A stretch of 49,280 nt of DNA from an uncultured Collinsella sp. (GTDB taxonomy: Bacteria; Actinomycetota; Coriobacteriia; Coriobacteriales; Coriobacteriaceae), in the NCBI GenBank assembly GCA_959602875.1, contig CAUGVQ010000004.1, positions 1-49,280 on the forward strand. Reading direction: 5' to 3'. The notes beneath the pieces were generated by a model. That model was not told the origin of the DNA. It ran no database searches and saw only the letters and a list, made by a program, of their open reading frames with translations. Both the position numbers and the translations under genes were made by a program. Shown one piece after another: positions 25,066 to 32,413 of this stretch. Numbering within the stretch: position 1 is the first letter of the stretch; each line of letters opens with the position of its first letter.

Positions 25066-25893
25066 ATGTCTGTATGCGCCGCGTGCACAAGAGAGTCTTT
25101 AGCATCCGTCCGCATGCTAAAGACCGGCGTGCGCGGGAAGGAGCTCGCGCGCCTTGCCCGTCCGTTTCTAGAAGTTCTTTCACCCACGCGGTGCGCCGGG
25201 TGCGAGCGGCCCGGTCCCCTCATCTGCCCTGTATGTCTCAATCGTCTCGTCTTGATCGACCCCGTCGCGTCCTGTATGCGCTGCGGGGCTCCGGGCGGCC
25301 ACATCATCTGCACCGAATGCGGGAATCCCACGGGCGCCCCTATGAACGGCGCGAAGGTTGCGGACGACGAGTCGCCTCTCGACAGGGTGCTTGCCACGGC
25401 GGTCTTTGAAGACCCCTTGCCCCGCATCGTTCGTGCGTACAAGGACGGTGGCGAGCGCGGGCTCGCGCCGCTTATTGCCCAGATGCTTCTCGATACTGCC
25501 GAGCACGCACAGGCCGAGGCGCCCGACCGTTACGGAGGGGTTCTCGCGGGGGCCGATGCGCTTGTGTTTGTTCCCGCTACAGCGCGTGCTTATAGGCGGC
25601 GCGGGTTCGACCACATGGAAGGCATCGTGCGCGAACTCGGGGAGCTCTCGGGCGTGCCGCTGCTCGACGCACTCGTCAAGCACGGCAGTGCCGACCAGCG
25701 CAGGCTGGGGCGCGCGGGGAGGCAGGTGAGCTCGCGGGGTGCGTACGAGACGGTCGAGCGGGTAGGGGGCATGCGTCTTCTGCTCGTCGACGACGTCATC
25801 ACTACGGGCGCGACGTTGCGCTCCGCAGCCCGCGCTCTTGCTGATGCGGGGGCTGCGCATATCGACGCCTTGGCTGTCGCGCGGGTGTGTTAG
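25066..25893 (+). CDS. comF: ComF-family phosphoribosyltransferase-like protein
   Basis: A 275-residue ComF/GntX protein linked to DNA uptake in competent bacteria. Seen: N-terminal double zinc ribbon (CAGCERPGPLICPVCLNRL and CMRCGAPGGHIICTECG), the AYKDGGERGLAPLI segment (usual YKxxG), RAYRRRGFDHMEGI, and the PRPP-binding loop LLLVDDVITTGAT near the C-terminus. It is preceded by about 35 extra residues (MSVCAACTRESL...). ATG 25066 is chosen for its strong GGGGGAGGG SD; ATG 25024 upstream lacks one. Whether ComF here serves competence is unknown; no other com gene is in the window. Confidence 0.9.
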   Translation: MSVCAACTRESLASVRMLKTGVRGKELARLARPFLEVLSPTRCAGCERPGPLICPVCLNRLVLIDPVASCMRCGAPGGHIICTECGNPTGAPMNGAKVADDESPLDRVLATAVFEDPLPRIVRAYKDGGERGLAPLIAQMLLDTAEHAQAEAPDRYGGVLAGADALVFVPATARAYRRRGFDHMEGIVRELGELSGVPLLDALVKHGSADQRRLGRAGRQVSSRGAYETVERVGGMRLLLVDDVITTGATLRSAARALADAGAAHIDALAVARVC

Positions 25894-25915
25894 TGCCACT
25901 CCGTCCGCGAGCTGC

Positions 25916-25921
25916 TATAAT
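25916..25921 (+). promoter_or_regulatory. Probable -10 element after comF
   Basis: Perfect TATAAT 23 nt after the comF stop, opening a 355-nt stretch before the lipoprotein gene at 26277. No clear -35. Confidence 0.45.
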
Positions 25922-26026
25922 GCCAACAACCCTCAGGCTGTGGTTGCGGGTGCACATCCACCCTAGTCCAAGACAGACGCGGTCAAAGGGATCCACGTAA
26001 GTCGCCGCGTGCGCGCGGAGGCGATC

Positions 26027-26179
26027 ATGGCGCGTCCTAGAGGTAAGCCGCACCGTCCGTCCTACCAACTTTGGGGCAATACCGCCCCGCGGGCGAGCGG
26101 GTCAGTCGTGAAGGATGCCGCGGCATCCCGAGCAAACGCCCCGGTGCGCAAGTGTGGGGTCAAAGACCAGGTCAGCTGA
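26027..26179 (+). CDS. Possible 50-residue basic small protein
   Basis: ATG 26027 has a good SD (GCGGAGG, spacing about 6) and opens a 50-codon frame starting MARPRGKPHRPSYQLWG and ending VKDQVS. It is basic and lacks a membrane segment. It starts 105 nt after a TATAAT. A 16-nt perfect palindrome, GGATGCCGCGGCATCC (26113-26128), lies inside it, so the DNA might instead be a structured leader. I do not recognise it. It could be a leader peptide, a small ribosome-associated protein, or chance. Confidence 0.35.
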   Translation: MARPRGKPHRPSYQLWGNTAPRASGSVVKDAAASRANAPVRKCGVKDQVS

Positions 26180-26199
26180 GGGGCTGAGATTATGGCGCC

Positions 26200-26239
26200 G
26201 TCCGCCTTGTGCGGGCGGCAGGTTCCGCGCAAGGCGGAC
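26200..26239 (+). promoter_or_regulatory. Strong hairpin upstream of the lipoprotein gene
   Basis: A 15-bp stem (arms 26200-26214 and 26225-26239, one G.U) with a 10-nt GC-rich loop. No T-run follows, so it is not a standard terminator. It may protect or process the mRNA, or belong to a leader RNA running from 25916. Confidence 0.5.
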
Positions 26240-26276
26240 ATATGAGGGATGGGACGATGCCATGGCGAGGGTTGCT

Positions 26277-27212
26277 ATGAGACTTCGAGTGATTGCTGCG
26301 GTGTGCGCGAGCGCGGTGCTGGCGGCGACCGGCCTGGGTGGATGCTCGCTTTTCACGCCCCCGCTTAGCGAGGCTCCCGCTGTGGAGAAGAACGCCCAGG
26401 TGATAGAGGACTCCTATCTGGTGACCCCCGGGACGTTGACCGTAGCCATGGACACCTCCGATGCTCCGCAGGCGATGGTCCTTTCCGAGGGCGTGGAGGG
26501 CTACGACGTGGATGTTGCCCGCGCGCTTGCCGAGCGCATGGGCCTGGAGCTTGCGGTGGTCTCTGGCACGTCTGCCGAGAGCACGGTTGGTGCGGGCACG
26601 GCAGATCTCTACCTTGGGGCAGAGACGACCGATGCGGCAGAGGGCATCACGGTGTCCGGCGTCTATCTTGAGAATGCAACGGCCGTATTTGGTACGTCAG
26701 ACGCAGCGTCGCTTACCGCGGCGGACCTCGCCGCCGCGACAGTTGCCGTTCAGGATGGCTCCGCTTCCCAGGAGGCGCTTGTGCGCAGCGCCATCGGTGC
26801 CACCCAGAGCACGTATTCAAATGTTAACGCCTGCTTTGACGCGCTTGCCGCGGGTGAGGTCGATTACGTGGTGTGCGATGCCACGGCTGGCGCTTATCTC
26901 GCCCGCGCCTATCCGGGCGTGTCGTTTGAGGGGACGCTCAGCTCGTCGACGGCCTTTGGGCTTGCAATCGCCTCCGACGCCCACGAGCTTTCCGACGCCG
27001 TCTCCTCTGCGCTGGACGAGATCTCCTCCGACGGAACGCTCGACGCCATACACACCGTTTGGTACGGAACCATGCCGTTTAGCCTGAGCGACACCGTGGT
27101 ATCGGGTGTCACCATCTCCGCAATTACGGATGCTGCGCAGGCGCAGGACGAAGCTGAGGCGGAAGCGTCGGAGGACGGGGAGTCCCTGGACTCGCTCAAC
27201 AGCCTCGACTAG
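26277..27212 (+). CDS. Family 3-like solute-binding lipoprotein
   Basis: A 311-residue secreted lipoprotein. Signal peptide MRLRVIAAVCASAVLAATG with lipobox LGGC (Cys23). The mature part has the SBP family 3 layout: LTVAMDTSDAPQ, EGYDVDVARALAERMGLELA, DLYLGAETTDAAEGI (in place of the usual DxxxxxxxxTxxR), AVQDGSASQEALV, and YVVCDATAGAYLARAYPG. The Glu/Ser/Asp-rich C-terminal tail (EAEASEDGESLDS) is unusual. ATG 26277 follows GAGGG by 5 nt; ATG 26262 is an alternative. No permease or ATPase gene lies beside it, so it is an orphan receptor; the ligand (amino acid in relatives) is unknown. A terminator follows. Confidence 0.85.
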   Translation: MRLRVIAAVCASAVLAATGLGGCSLFTPPLSEAPAVEKNAQVIEDSYLVTPGTLTVAMDTSDAPQAMVLSEGVEGYDVDVARALAERMGLELAVVSGTSAESTVGAGTADLYLGAETTDAAEGITVSGVYLENATAVFGTSDAASLTAADLAAATVAVQDGSASQEALVRSAIGATQSTYSNVNACFDALAAGEVDYVVCDATAGAYLARAYPGVSFEGTLSSSTAFGLAIASDAHELSDAVSSALDEISSDGTLDAIHTVWYGTMPFSLSDTVVSGVTISAITDAAQAQDEAEAEASEDGESLDSLNSLD

Positions 27213-27242
27213 TTCCACAAGGCGTATAAAACCGGTTTGTCT

Positions 27243-27275
27243 AGCCCGCCTTCGGTAGGCGGGCTTCTTCTTCTC
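27243..27275 (+). terminator. Intrinsic terminator after the lipoprotein gene
   Basis: AGCCCGCCT (27243-27251) and AGGCGGGCT (27257-27265), 9 bp perfect with loop TCGGT, then pyrimidine-rich TCTTCTTCTC. Confidence 0.85.
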
Positions 27276-27369
27276 GCCAACGGGAGTCGCCGTCTTTCGT
27301 GCTCGGTTTTGCCGGGTTTGGGTACAACGTGAGTACCGAGTCCTATCCCCGAGGAGAACAGGAGCATTC

Positions 27370-27954
27370 ATGGATATCACCGTATCAGGACGCAAGACCA
27401 CGGTAACCGATGCCCTGCGCGCACATGTAGACGAGAAGATCGGCGGAGCCCTCAAGGTTTTCGATATCGAGCCTATGACGGCAGACGTGGTGCTCAGGTA
27501 CGAGAAGAACCCCTCTAACCCCGAGCCCGCCATCGTCGAGGTAACGGTCCGCGCCCGCGGCTCTGTCATTCGCGTTGCCGAGCACGGGGTGGACATGTAC
27601 ACCGCCATCGACCTCGCGGCCGACAAGGTGACCCGCCAGCTCCGCAAGTTCAAGACCAAGGTCATCGACAACCGCCAGCAGGGACCGTCTGCCGCCGAGG
27701 TGGCACCCGAGCTGCCCGTCGAGGATCTGGCCGACCTCCTCATCCCCGAGGAACAGGACGATATGCTCGTTCGCGAGAAGGTTATTGACATCACACCGAT
27801 GACCGAGGAGCAGGCTCTCGTCCAGACCGATCTTTTGGGTCATGACTTCTATGTCTTCGAGAATGCCGCGACGGGCCTCATCAATGTGGTGTATCACCGC
27901 AAAAACGGTGGATATGGCATTATCAAGCCCAAGATTGAGGAACTCGACGCGTAA
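27370..27954 (+). CDS. hpf: Long-form ribosome hibernation promoting factor
   Basis: A 194-residue HPF/RaiA protein that dimerises 70S ribosomes into inactive 100S particles in stationary phase. The N-terminal S30AE domain (about 1-105) starts MDITVSGRKTTVTDALR and contains AIDLAADKVTRQLRKFK. The C-terminal dimerisation domain (about 135-192) includes EQALVQTDLLGHDFYVF and YHRKNGGYGIIKP, which is characteristic of long HPF. An acidic linker joins them. Two SD-like sites, GAGGAG and GGAG, precede the ATG. It lies behind the terminator at 27243, so it has its own promoter, not resolved here. Confidence 0.95.
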   Translation: MDITVSGRKTTVTDALRAHVDEKIGGALKVFDIEPMTADVVLRYEKNPSNPEPAIVEVTVRARGSVIRVAEHGVDMYTAIDLAADKVTRQLRKFKTKVIDNRQQGPSAAEVAPELPVEDLADLLIPEEQDDMLVREKVIDITPMTEEQALVQTDLLGHDFYVFENAATGLINVVYHRKNGGYGIIKPKIEELDA

Positions 27955-27990
27955 ATGCGAGTAAAATACGTCTGTTACACGTAAGGTGAT

Positions 27991-28018
27991 GGGCGGCCAT
28001 CCGTACGGGTGGTCGCCC
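27991..28018 (+). terminator. Hairpin between hpf and degV
   Basis: A 12-bp stem (GGGCGGCCATCC with GGGTGGTCGCCC, two G.U pairs) and tetraloop GTAC, 36 nt after hpf. Only TTCGCG follows, so termination is uncertain. A TAAAAT at 27962-27967 may be a -10 for degV upstream of it. Confidence 0.4.
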
Positions 28019-28041
28019 TTCGCGTATGAAAGGGTATGGAG

Positions 28042-28992
28042 ATGGCAGAGCCTTCCTCTTCCGGCCATGCAAACCGCTATCGCATCGTCGTCGACACCTG
28101 CGCCGACCTCACGCCCGAGATCGCCGCGACCCTCGACGTCGATATCCTGGGCTTCCCCTACATCGTTGATGGTCAGGAGAAGACCGATGATATCTGGACC
28201 TCGATTACCCCGAAGGAGTTCTACGACCAGATTCGCTCAGGCGTGAAGATGTCTACCTCGGCAATCTCGCTCGGCCGTTACCTCGAGTTCTTCACCGAGT
28301 GCGCCAAAGAGGGCACACCCACGGTCTACCTGTGCTTCACAAGTGCGCTCTCGGGCAGCTATGACTTTGCCTGCCAGGCGGCAGAGCAGGTCCGTTCCGA
28401 GTATCCGGAGTTCGAGCTGTATGTGGTCGATAACTGCCTGCCGTGCGCCTGCGGCGAGCTGCTTGCCCTCGAGGCGGTGCGCCAGCGCTCCGCGGGTCTC
28501 TCCGCTGCCGAGCTCGTTGAGTGGGCAAACGAGGCCAAGCATTACGTGCACGGCTACTTCACGCTCGACAGCCTCGACTCGCTCGCTGCCGGCGGCCGTA
28601 TCCCGCCCGCGGCGGCGCAGCTCTCGAGCAAGCTCGATGTGAAGGCGTCGCTTTCCTTCGACCTCGCCGGTTCGCTTTCGCTCACAGGCGTCAATCGCGG
28701 CCGCAAGAAGGCCCTGCGTGCGCTCATCAAGGCGTTCCAGGAGAACTACGTTCTCGACCCCGCGCTGCCGCTCACCGTCGTGACGGCCGATGCGGAGAAG
28801 GACGGCGATTGGGTCGAGGCCGCCGTGCGCAAGGAGCCCGGCTGCGCCGACCTCACCATCATCCGCGGTTCGGTGGGCCCCACCATCGGAGCGCACGTGG
28901 GCCCGGGTATGGTCGCCCTCATCTTCTGGGGCAAGAACCGCGCCGAGAAGGTGTCGCTCTCCGACCGTATTGCCCGCCGCGTCAGAAAATAA
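28042..28992 (+). CDS. DegV-family fatty-acid-binding protein
   Basis: A 316-residue DegV protein. In Gram-positives such proteins (FakB) present fatty acids to FakA kinase. Seen: YRIVVDTCADLTPEIAA, the MSTSAISLGRYLEFF motif (ligand-binding TS), YLCFTSALSGSYDFACQAA, LDSLDSLAAGGRIPPAAA, and the C-terminal TIIRGSVGPTIGAHVGPGM, all hallmarks of the fold. ATG 28042 is preferred as AAAGGG lies 8 nt away; ATG 28036 is almost on top of it. It heads a tight run of five genes to 32339. No FakA gene is seen here. Confidence 0.93.
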   Translation: MAEPSSSGHANRYRIVVDTCADLTPEIAATLDVDILGFPYIVDGQEKTDDIWTSITPKEFYDQIRSGVKMSTSAISLGRYLEFFTECAKEGTPTVYLCFTSALSGSYDFACQAAEQVRSEYPEFELYVVDNCLPCACGELLALEAVRQRSAGLSAAELVEWANEAKHYVHGYFTLDSLDSLAAGGRIPPAAAQLSSKLDVKASLSFDLAGSLSLTGVNRGRKKALRALIKAFQENYVLDPALPLTVVTADAEKDGDWVEAAVRKEPGCADLTIIRGSVGPTIGAHVGPGMVALIFWGKNRAEKVSLSDRIARRVRK

Positions 28993-29007
28993 CGATAGGA
29001 GCAATCC

Positions 29008-30093
29008 ATGGCAGATAAGAAGCTTTCCGTTGCGTTCATCGGCACCGGCATCATGGGCGCGCCCATTGCCGGGCACATCCTGGACGCCGGCTACCCCGTG
29101 ACCGTATACAACCGCACCGCCGCCAAGGCCGAGCCGCTTATCGAGCGCGGCGCCGTGTGGGCGGAGAACGCCTCTGACGCCGTCCGCGGTGCCGACGTGG
29201 TCTTTACCATGGTCGGCTATCCGGAGGACGTCGAGGAGCTCTACCTCGCTGGCGACGGTATCCTTGCCGCCTCCAAGCCCGGCGCGATCCTGATTGACCT
29301 CACCACGAGCTCGCCTGCGCTCGCCCGCGATATCGCCGGTGCCGCCGCGGTCTCTGAGCGCGTGGCCTTCGACTGCCCCGTAACGGGTGGCGAGGCGGGC
29401 GCCATCGCCGGTACGCTCACTGCCATCGCGGGTGCCACCGAGCGCGACATCGAGCCCGTGCGCGCGATTCTCGAGACGTTCACGAGCAAGATCTTCTGCT
29501 TCGGCGGTGCTGGCAAGGGTCAGAGCGCCAAGCTCTCCAATCAGGTGGCGCTCGCCGCGTCCATGGTGGGCATGGCCGACGCCCTCTCCTTCGCTCAGCA
29601 GGAGGGGCTTGACCTCGAGCAGGTGCGCGAGATGATCCTCTCCGGCACCGGCTCCACCGGCGTTCTCGCCACGCTCGCCCCCAAGGCCCTCGACGGCGAC
29701 TGGAAGCCCGGTTTCAAGGTCCATCACTTCATCAAGGACCTCGGTCTCGCCCTCGCCGAGGCGGAGGAGCGCGACATCGCCCTTCCCGGCTGCGACGTGG
29801 CCTTCACCCTCTACGACATGCTCGAGGCCATCGGTGGCGCCGAGCTCGGCACGCAGGCCATCACCCTGCTCTATCAGGAGGAGGCCGAGGCGGTTGCCGC
29901 GGGTCTCGACTGGTCGCTCTACACCGCCGAGCACGAGCACGATGACGAGTGCGGCTGCGGCCACGACCACGCCCACGGTGAGCACGAGTGCGGCTGCGGC
30001 CACGACCACGCCCACGGTGAGCACGAGTGCTGCCATGGCGAGGGGCATCATCACGAGCACGGCGAGGGCTGCTGCTGCCATCACGGGGAGTAG
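29008..30093 (+). CDS. 3-hydroxyisobutyrate dehydrogenase-like enzyme with His/Cys-rich metal-binding tail
   Basis: A 361-residue beta-hydroxyacid dehydrogenase. Residues 1-300 are canonical: VAFIGTGIMGAPIAGHILDA (NAD(P) fold), FDCPVTGGEAGAIAGTL (substrate loop) and GAGKGQSAKLSNQVALA with catalytic Lys175 and Asn178. The usual family length is about 290-300. Residues 308-361 are an extra tail with 17 His and 9 Cys in 54 residues (repeats of ECGCGHDHAHGEH, then CCH, HHH, CCCHH). The tail DNA holds a perfect 39-bp tandem duplication (29947-29985, 29986-30024). Such tails bind Ni, Zn or Co in hydrogenase maturation and metal-storage proteins; what one does on a dehydrogenase is unknown. SD AGGAG; 15 nt after degV. 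Confidence 0.9.
   Translation: MADKKLSVAFIGTGIMGAPIAGHILDAGYPVTVYNRTAAKAEPLIERGAVWAENASDAVRGADVVFTMVGYPEDVEELYLAGDGILAASKPGAILIDLTTSSPALARDIAGAAAVSERVAFDCPVTGGEAGAIAGTLTAIAGATERDIEPVRAILETFTSKIFCFGGAGKGQSAKLSNQVALAASMVGMADALSFAQQEGLDLEQVREMILSGTGSTGVLATLAPKALDGDWKPGFKVHHFIKDLGLALAEAEERDIALPGCDVAFTLYDMLEAIGGAELGTQAITLLYQEEAEAVAAGLDWSLYTAEHEHDDECGCGHDHAHGEHECGCGHDHAHGEHECCHGEGHHHEHGEGCCCHHGE
29947..30024 (+). repeat. Two perfect 39-bp tandem copies within the dehydrogenase tail
   Basis: The unit begins GAGTGCGGCTGCGGCCACGA and encodes ECGCGHDHAHGEH. Copies are 29947-29985 and 29986-30024, identical, followed by a partial GAGTGC. In-frame (13 codons), so copy number may vary by slippage. Confidence 0.97.
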
Positions 30094-30096
30094 CGC

Positions 30097-30543
30097 ATGG
30101 GAGATTTTGCCTTCCTCATCTGCTTCATCCTGCTCTTTGTCTTCAGCGTGTACCTCGGCTTCATCATAGGCAACTACTGGGGCGAGCGCGCGCTCAGCGC
30201 GGGCGCGTACTGGCTCTACAACGCCATCGCGGTCGTGGTGTGCGTGGTGCTCACCGTGGTGCTTACGCTGTTCCCGCTGCTCTACGCCACGCCGCTCGGT
30301 CTTCTCATGGGCGCCGTCGTGGGGCTCAAGATGGGATTTGGGGAGTCGGTGGGTCCGTGGAAGGTTCTTGACCGCTTCTTTGACGTCAACCGCCGCCAGC
30401 GCGGTGCCGCGGGTGCTGCTGCCCGCGCCGCGCGTCGCCGTAAGAAGACGGGGGAGGCCGCGCCCGACCTCATCTCCGTCTCGGGCGACAAGGCATCCCG
30501 TCGCGCGTCGGCTGCAAGCAACGATACGGAAAACAAGAGGTAA
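30097..30543 (+). CDS. Small membrane protein with basic cytoplasmic tail
   Basis: A 148-residue protein. Three hydrophobic segments (about 4-25, 42-62, 64-80) are followed by a basic, Ala/Arg-rich tail (RRQRGAAGAAARAARRRKK) and a Ser/Asn-rich end. No known motif. SD GGGGAG overlaps the end of the previous gene, 3 nt separate them, and the next gene starts 5 nt on, so it is translated within the degV operon. Family not recognised. Confidence 0.75.
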   Translation: MGDFAFLICFILLFVFSVYLGFIIGNYWGERALSAGAYWLYNAIAVVVCVVLTVVLTLFPLLYATPLGLLMGAVVGLKMGFGESVGPWKVLDRFFDVNRRQRGAAGAAARAARRRKKTGEAAPDLISVSGDKASRRASAASNDTENKR

Positions 30544-30548
30544 ACGAT

Positions 30549-31247
30549 ATGGCACATTCTGCTATGGAAGATATTAACGACGAGGAGCGCGCGAAGCTCG
30601 ACGACGTTGAGCGCGACAGCGCCGCGCTCGAGGCCCTTATCGAGGACTTGGCGAGCGCAAGCCGCCGTCGCCGCCAGTTTGCGGCGCGCGTGGTGTCGCT
30701 GCTTTCTGCGGAGGGGCCCGAGCTTTTGGCGCCGCATATCGACGCGCTCATCGATGCGCTCTACCGCCCCGAGGCGCAGACCCGCTGGGAGGTGCTCGAT
30801 GCGCTCACCCGTCTTGTGCCCACGCATGCCAAGGAGGTCGGCGCTGCGTTCGAGGGGGCGGAGGCCGCGCTTTTTGACGAGCTGTCCTCCACGCTGCGTT
30901 TCTCGTCATTCAACTTCCTTGCCACCTGGGGCGCCTCCGAACGCGGTCGTTCCAAGAAGGTGTGGCCGATCCTCGACGAGGCCATCCAGTGCTACCACGG
31001 CGATCTTGAGTACCGCGATATGCTCGCCTGCCTTATGACCTTTGCCGAGGGCAAGATTGCCGGCGAGGTAGCAGACGAGCTTGCCGGGCGCCTGCAGTTC
31101 GATGCCCAGAACGGCAAGGGCGCTTCCATTAAGGCACGCTCCGCCGAGATCTACGACCACCTGGTCAAGCGCTTCAAACTGAAGGATCCCAAGAAGCGCA
31201 CCCGCGTTGTTCCCAAGGACGACGACGAGGACGAAGAAGAGGAGTAA
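30549..31247 (+). CDS. Helical, HEAT-like protein of unknown function
   Basis: A 232-residue, mainly alpha-helical protein. Segments such as RRRQFAARVVSLLSAEGPEL, HIDALIDALYRPEAQTRWEV and LDALTRLVPTHAKEVGAAFE look like three or four HEAT-type helical repeats. The C-terminus is Lys-rich then strongly acidic (DDDEDEEEE). No catalytic motif, no membrane segment. Third gene of the degV operon between the small membrane protein and the dehydrogenase, with gaps of 5 and 3 nt. Probably a scaffold or adaptor; function unknown. Confidence 0.75.
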   Translation: MAHSAMEDINDEERAKLDDVERDSAALEALIEDLASASRRRRQFAARVVSLLSAEGPELLAPHIDALIDALYRPEAQTRWEVLDALTRLVPTHAKEVGAAFEGAEAALFDELSSTLRFSSFNFLATWGASERGRSKKVWPILDEAIQCYHGDLEYRDMLACLMTFAEGKIAGEVADELAGRLQFDAQNGKGASIKARSAEIYDHLVKRFKLKDPKKRTRVVPKDDDEDEEEE

Positions 31248-31250
31248 CCC

Positions 31251-32339
31251 ATGGCTCACGACGTCGCGCTCATCCCCGGAGACGGTATCGGTCCCGAGAT
31301 TGCGGAGGCCATGCGACGCGTGGTCGATGCCTCGGGCGCTCGGATTTCGTGGCATGTGGCCGAGGCAGGCGCAGCTCAGATTGAGCGTTGCGGCACCCCG
31401 CTGCCGCCCGAGACCATAGAGCTCGTGCGCGAGCTCGGCGTTGCCATCAAAGGACCGGTCACCACGCCGGTGGGAACGGGTTTTCGCAGCGTGAACGTAG
31501 CTCTCAGACACACGTTTGACCTGTACGCCTGCGTGCGTCCGTGCCGCTCGCTTCCCGGCGACGGATCGCGCTACCGCGACGTCGACCTCGTGATCGTGCG
31601 TGAGAACACCGAGGACCTGTACGCGGGCATTGAGTTTGAGCCCGATGCCCCCGAGGTAGAGCGCCTGGCCGAGCTGGTGGCGGCATCGGGGCAGAAGGCG
31701 TTTCGCCCGGGTTCCGCCATCTCGGTTAAGCCTATTTCTGCCGAGGGTTCGCGCCGCATTGTTACCTACGCCTTTGAGTATGCGCGCCGCTGCGGTCGCA
31801 AGAAGGTTACGGCGGTGCACAAGGCAAACATCATGAAGGCGACCGACGGCCTCTTTTTGCGCGTCGCCCGCGAGGTGGCGGAGAGCTACCCCGATATCGC
31901 CTTTGAGGACAAGATCGTAGACGCCTGCTGCATGGGCCTTGTGCAGGACCCGGGGCAGTTCGACGTCCTCGTGCTGCCCAACCTCTACGGTGACATCGTC
32001 TCTGACCTGTGTGCGGGTCTCGTGGGCGGGCTCGGCATGGCTCCCGGCGCCAATATAGGCGACAAGCTTGCGGTTTTTGAGGCGACGCACGGTTCTGCCC
32101 CCGATATCGCCGGCAAGGATATCGCCAACCCCACCGCCGAGATTCTCTCGGCGGCCATGATGCTCGACCATCTGGGTGAGGCCGAGGCTGCCGCGCGCGT
32201 ACGCGCCGCTGTTACCGCGACGCTTGCCGAGGGTACAGCGGTCACGGCCGATGTCCGCCGCGCACTGACCGGCTCCGCTGCCGGTGCAGTCGGCACCGCC
32301 GCGTTTGCCGATGCGGTCATAGCGTTTATGTCCAAGTAA
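31251..32339 (+). CDS. NAD-dependent isocitrate/isopropylmalate dehydrogenase-family enzyme (probably isocitrate)
   Basis: A 362-residue beta-decarboxylating dehydrogenase. Seen: ALIPGDGIGPEIAEAMRR, the substrate-binding SVNVALRHTFDLYACVRP (the SxNxxLR pattern of NAD-isocitrate dehydrogenases), VIVRENTEDLYAGIE, the catalytic Lys in KKVTAVHKANIMK, and metal ligands in LVLPNLYGDIVSDL. The NAD site FEATHGSAPDIAGKDIANPT is typical of NAD users. Isopropylmalate or homoisocitrate activity cannot be fully excluded, but no leu or lys genes adjoin. SD GAGGAG lies within the last codons of the upstream gene. Last gene of the degV operon. Confidence 0.88.
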   Translation: MAHDVALIPGDGIGPEIAEAMRRVVDASGARISWHVAEAGAAQIERCGTPLPPETIELVRELGVAIKGPVTTPVGTGFRSVNVALRHTFDLYACVRPCRSLPGDGSRYRDVDLVIVRENTEDLYAGIEFEPDAPEVERLAELVAASGQKAFRPGSAISVKPISAEGSRRIVTYAFEYARRCGRKKVTAVHKANIMKATDGLFLRVAREVAESYPDIAFEDKIVDACCMGLVQDPGQFDVLVLPNLYGDIVSDLCAGLVGGLGMAPGANIGDKLAVFEATHGSAPDIAGKDIANPTAEILSAAMMLDHLGEAEAAARVRAAVTATLAEGTAVTADVRRALTGSAAGAVGTAAFADAVIAFMSK

Positions 32340-32413
32340 GTTTGTTCACGTAAGCTACGGGTATCGTCGCCGCGCGCGGCGATACGTCTGTAGTGCGGTC
32401 GAGAGGAGCACCG

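Noticed and set aside
29947..30024. The 39-bp repeats as a CRISPR or regulatory array
   Set aside because: They are directly tandem without spacers and translate in frame into the metal-binding tail.
28237..30555. A 772-codon minus-strand frame over degV and the dehydrogenase
   Set aside because: The plus-strand products are unambiguous families; the antisense frame has no recognisable domain.
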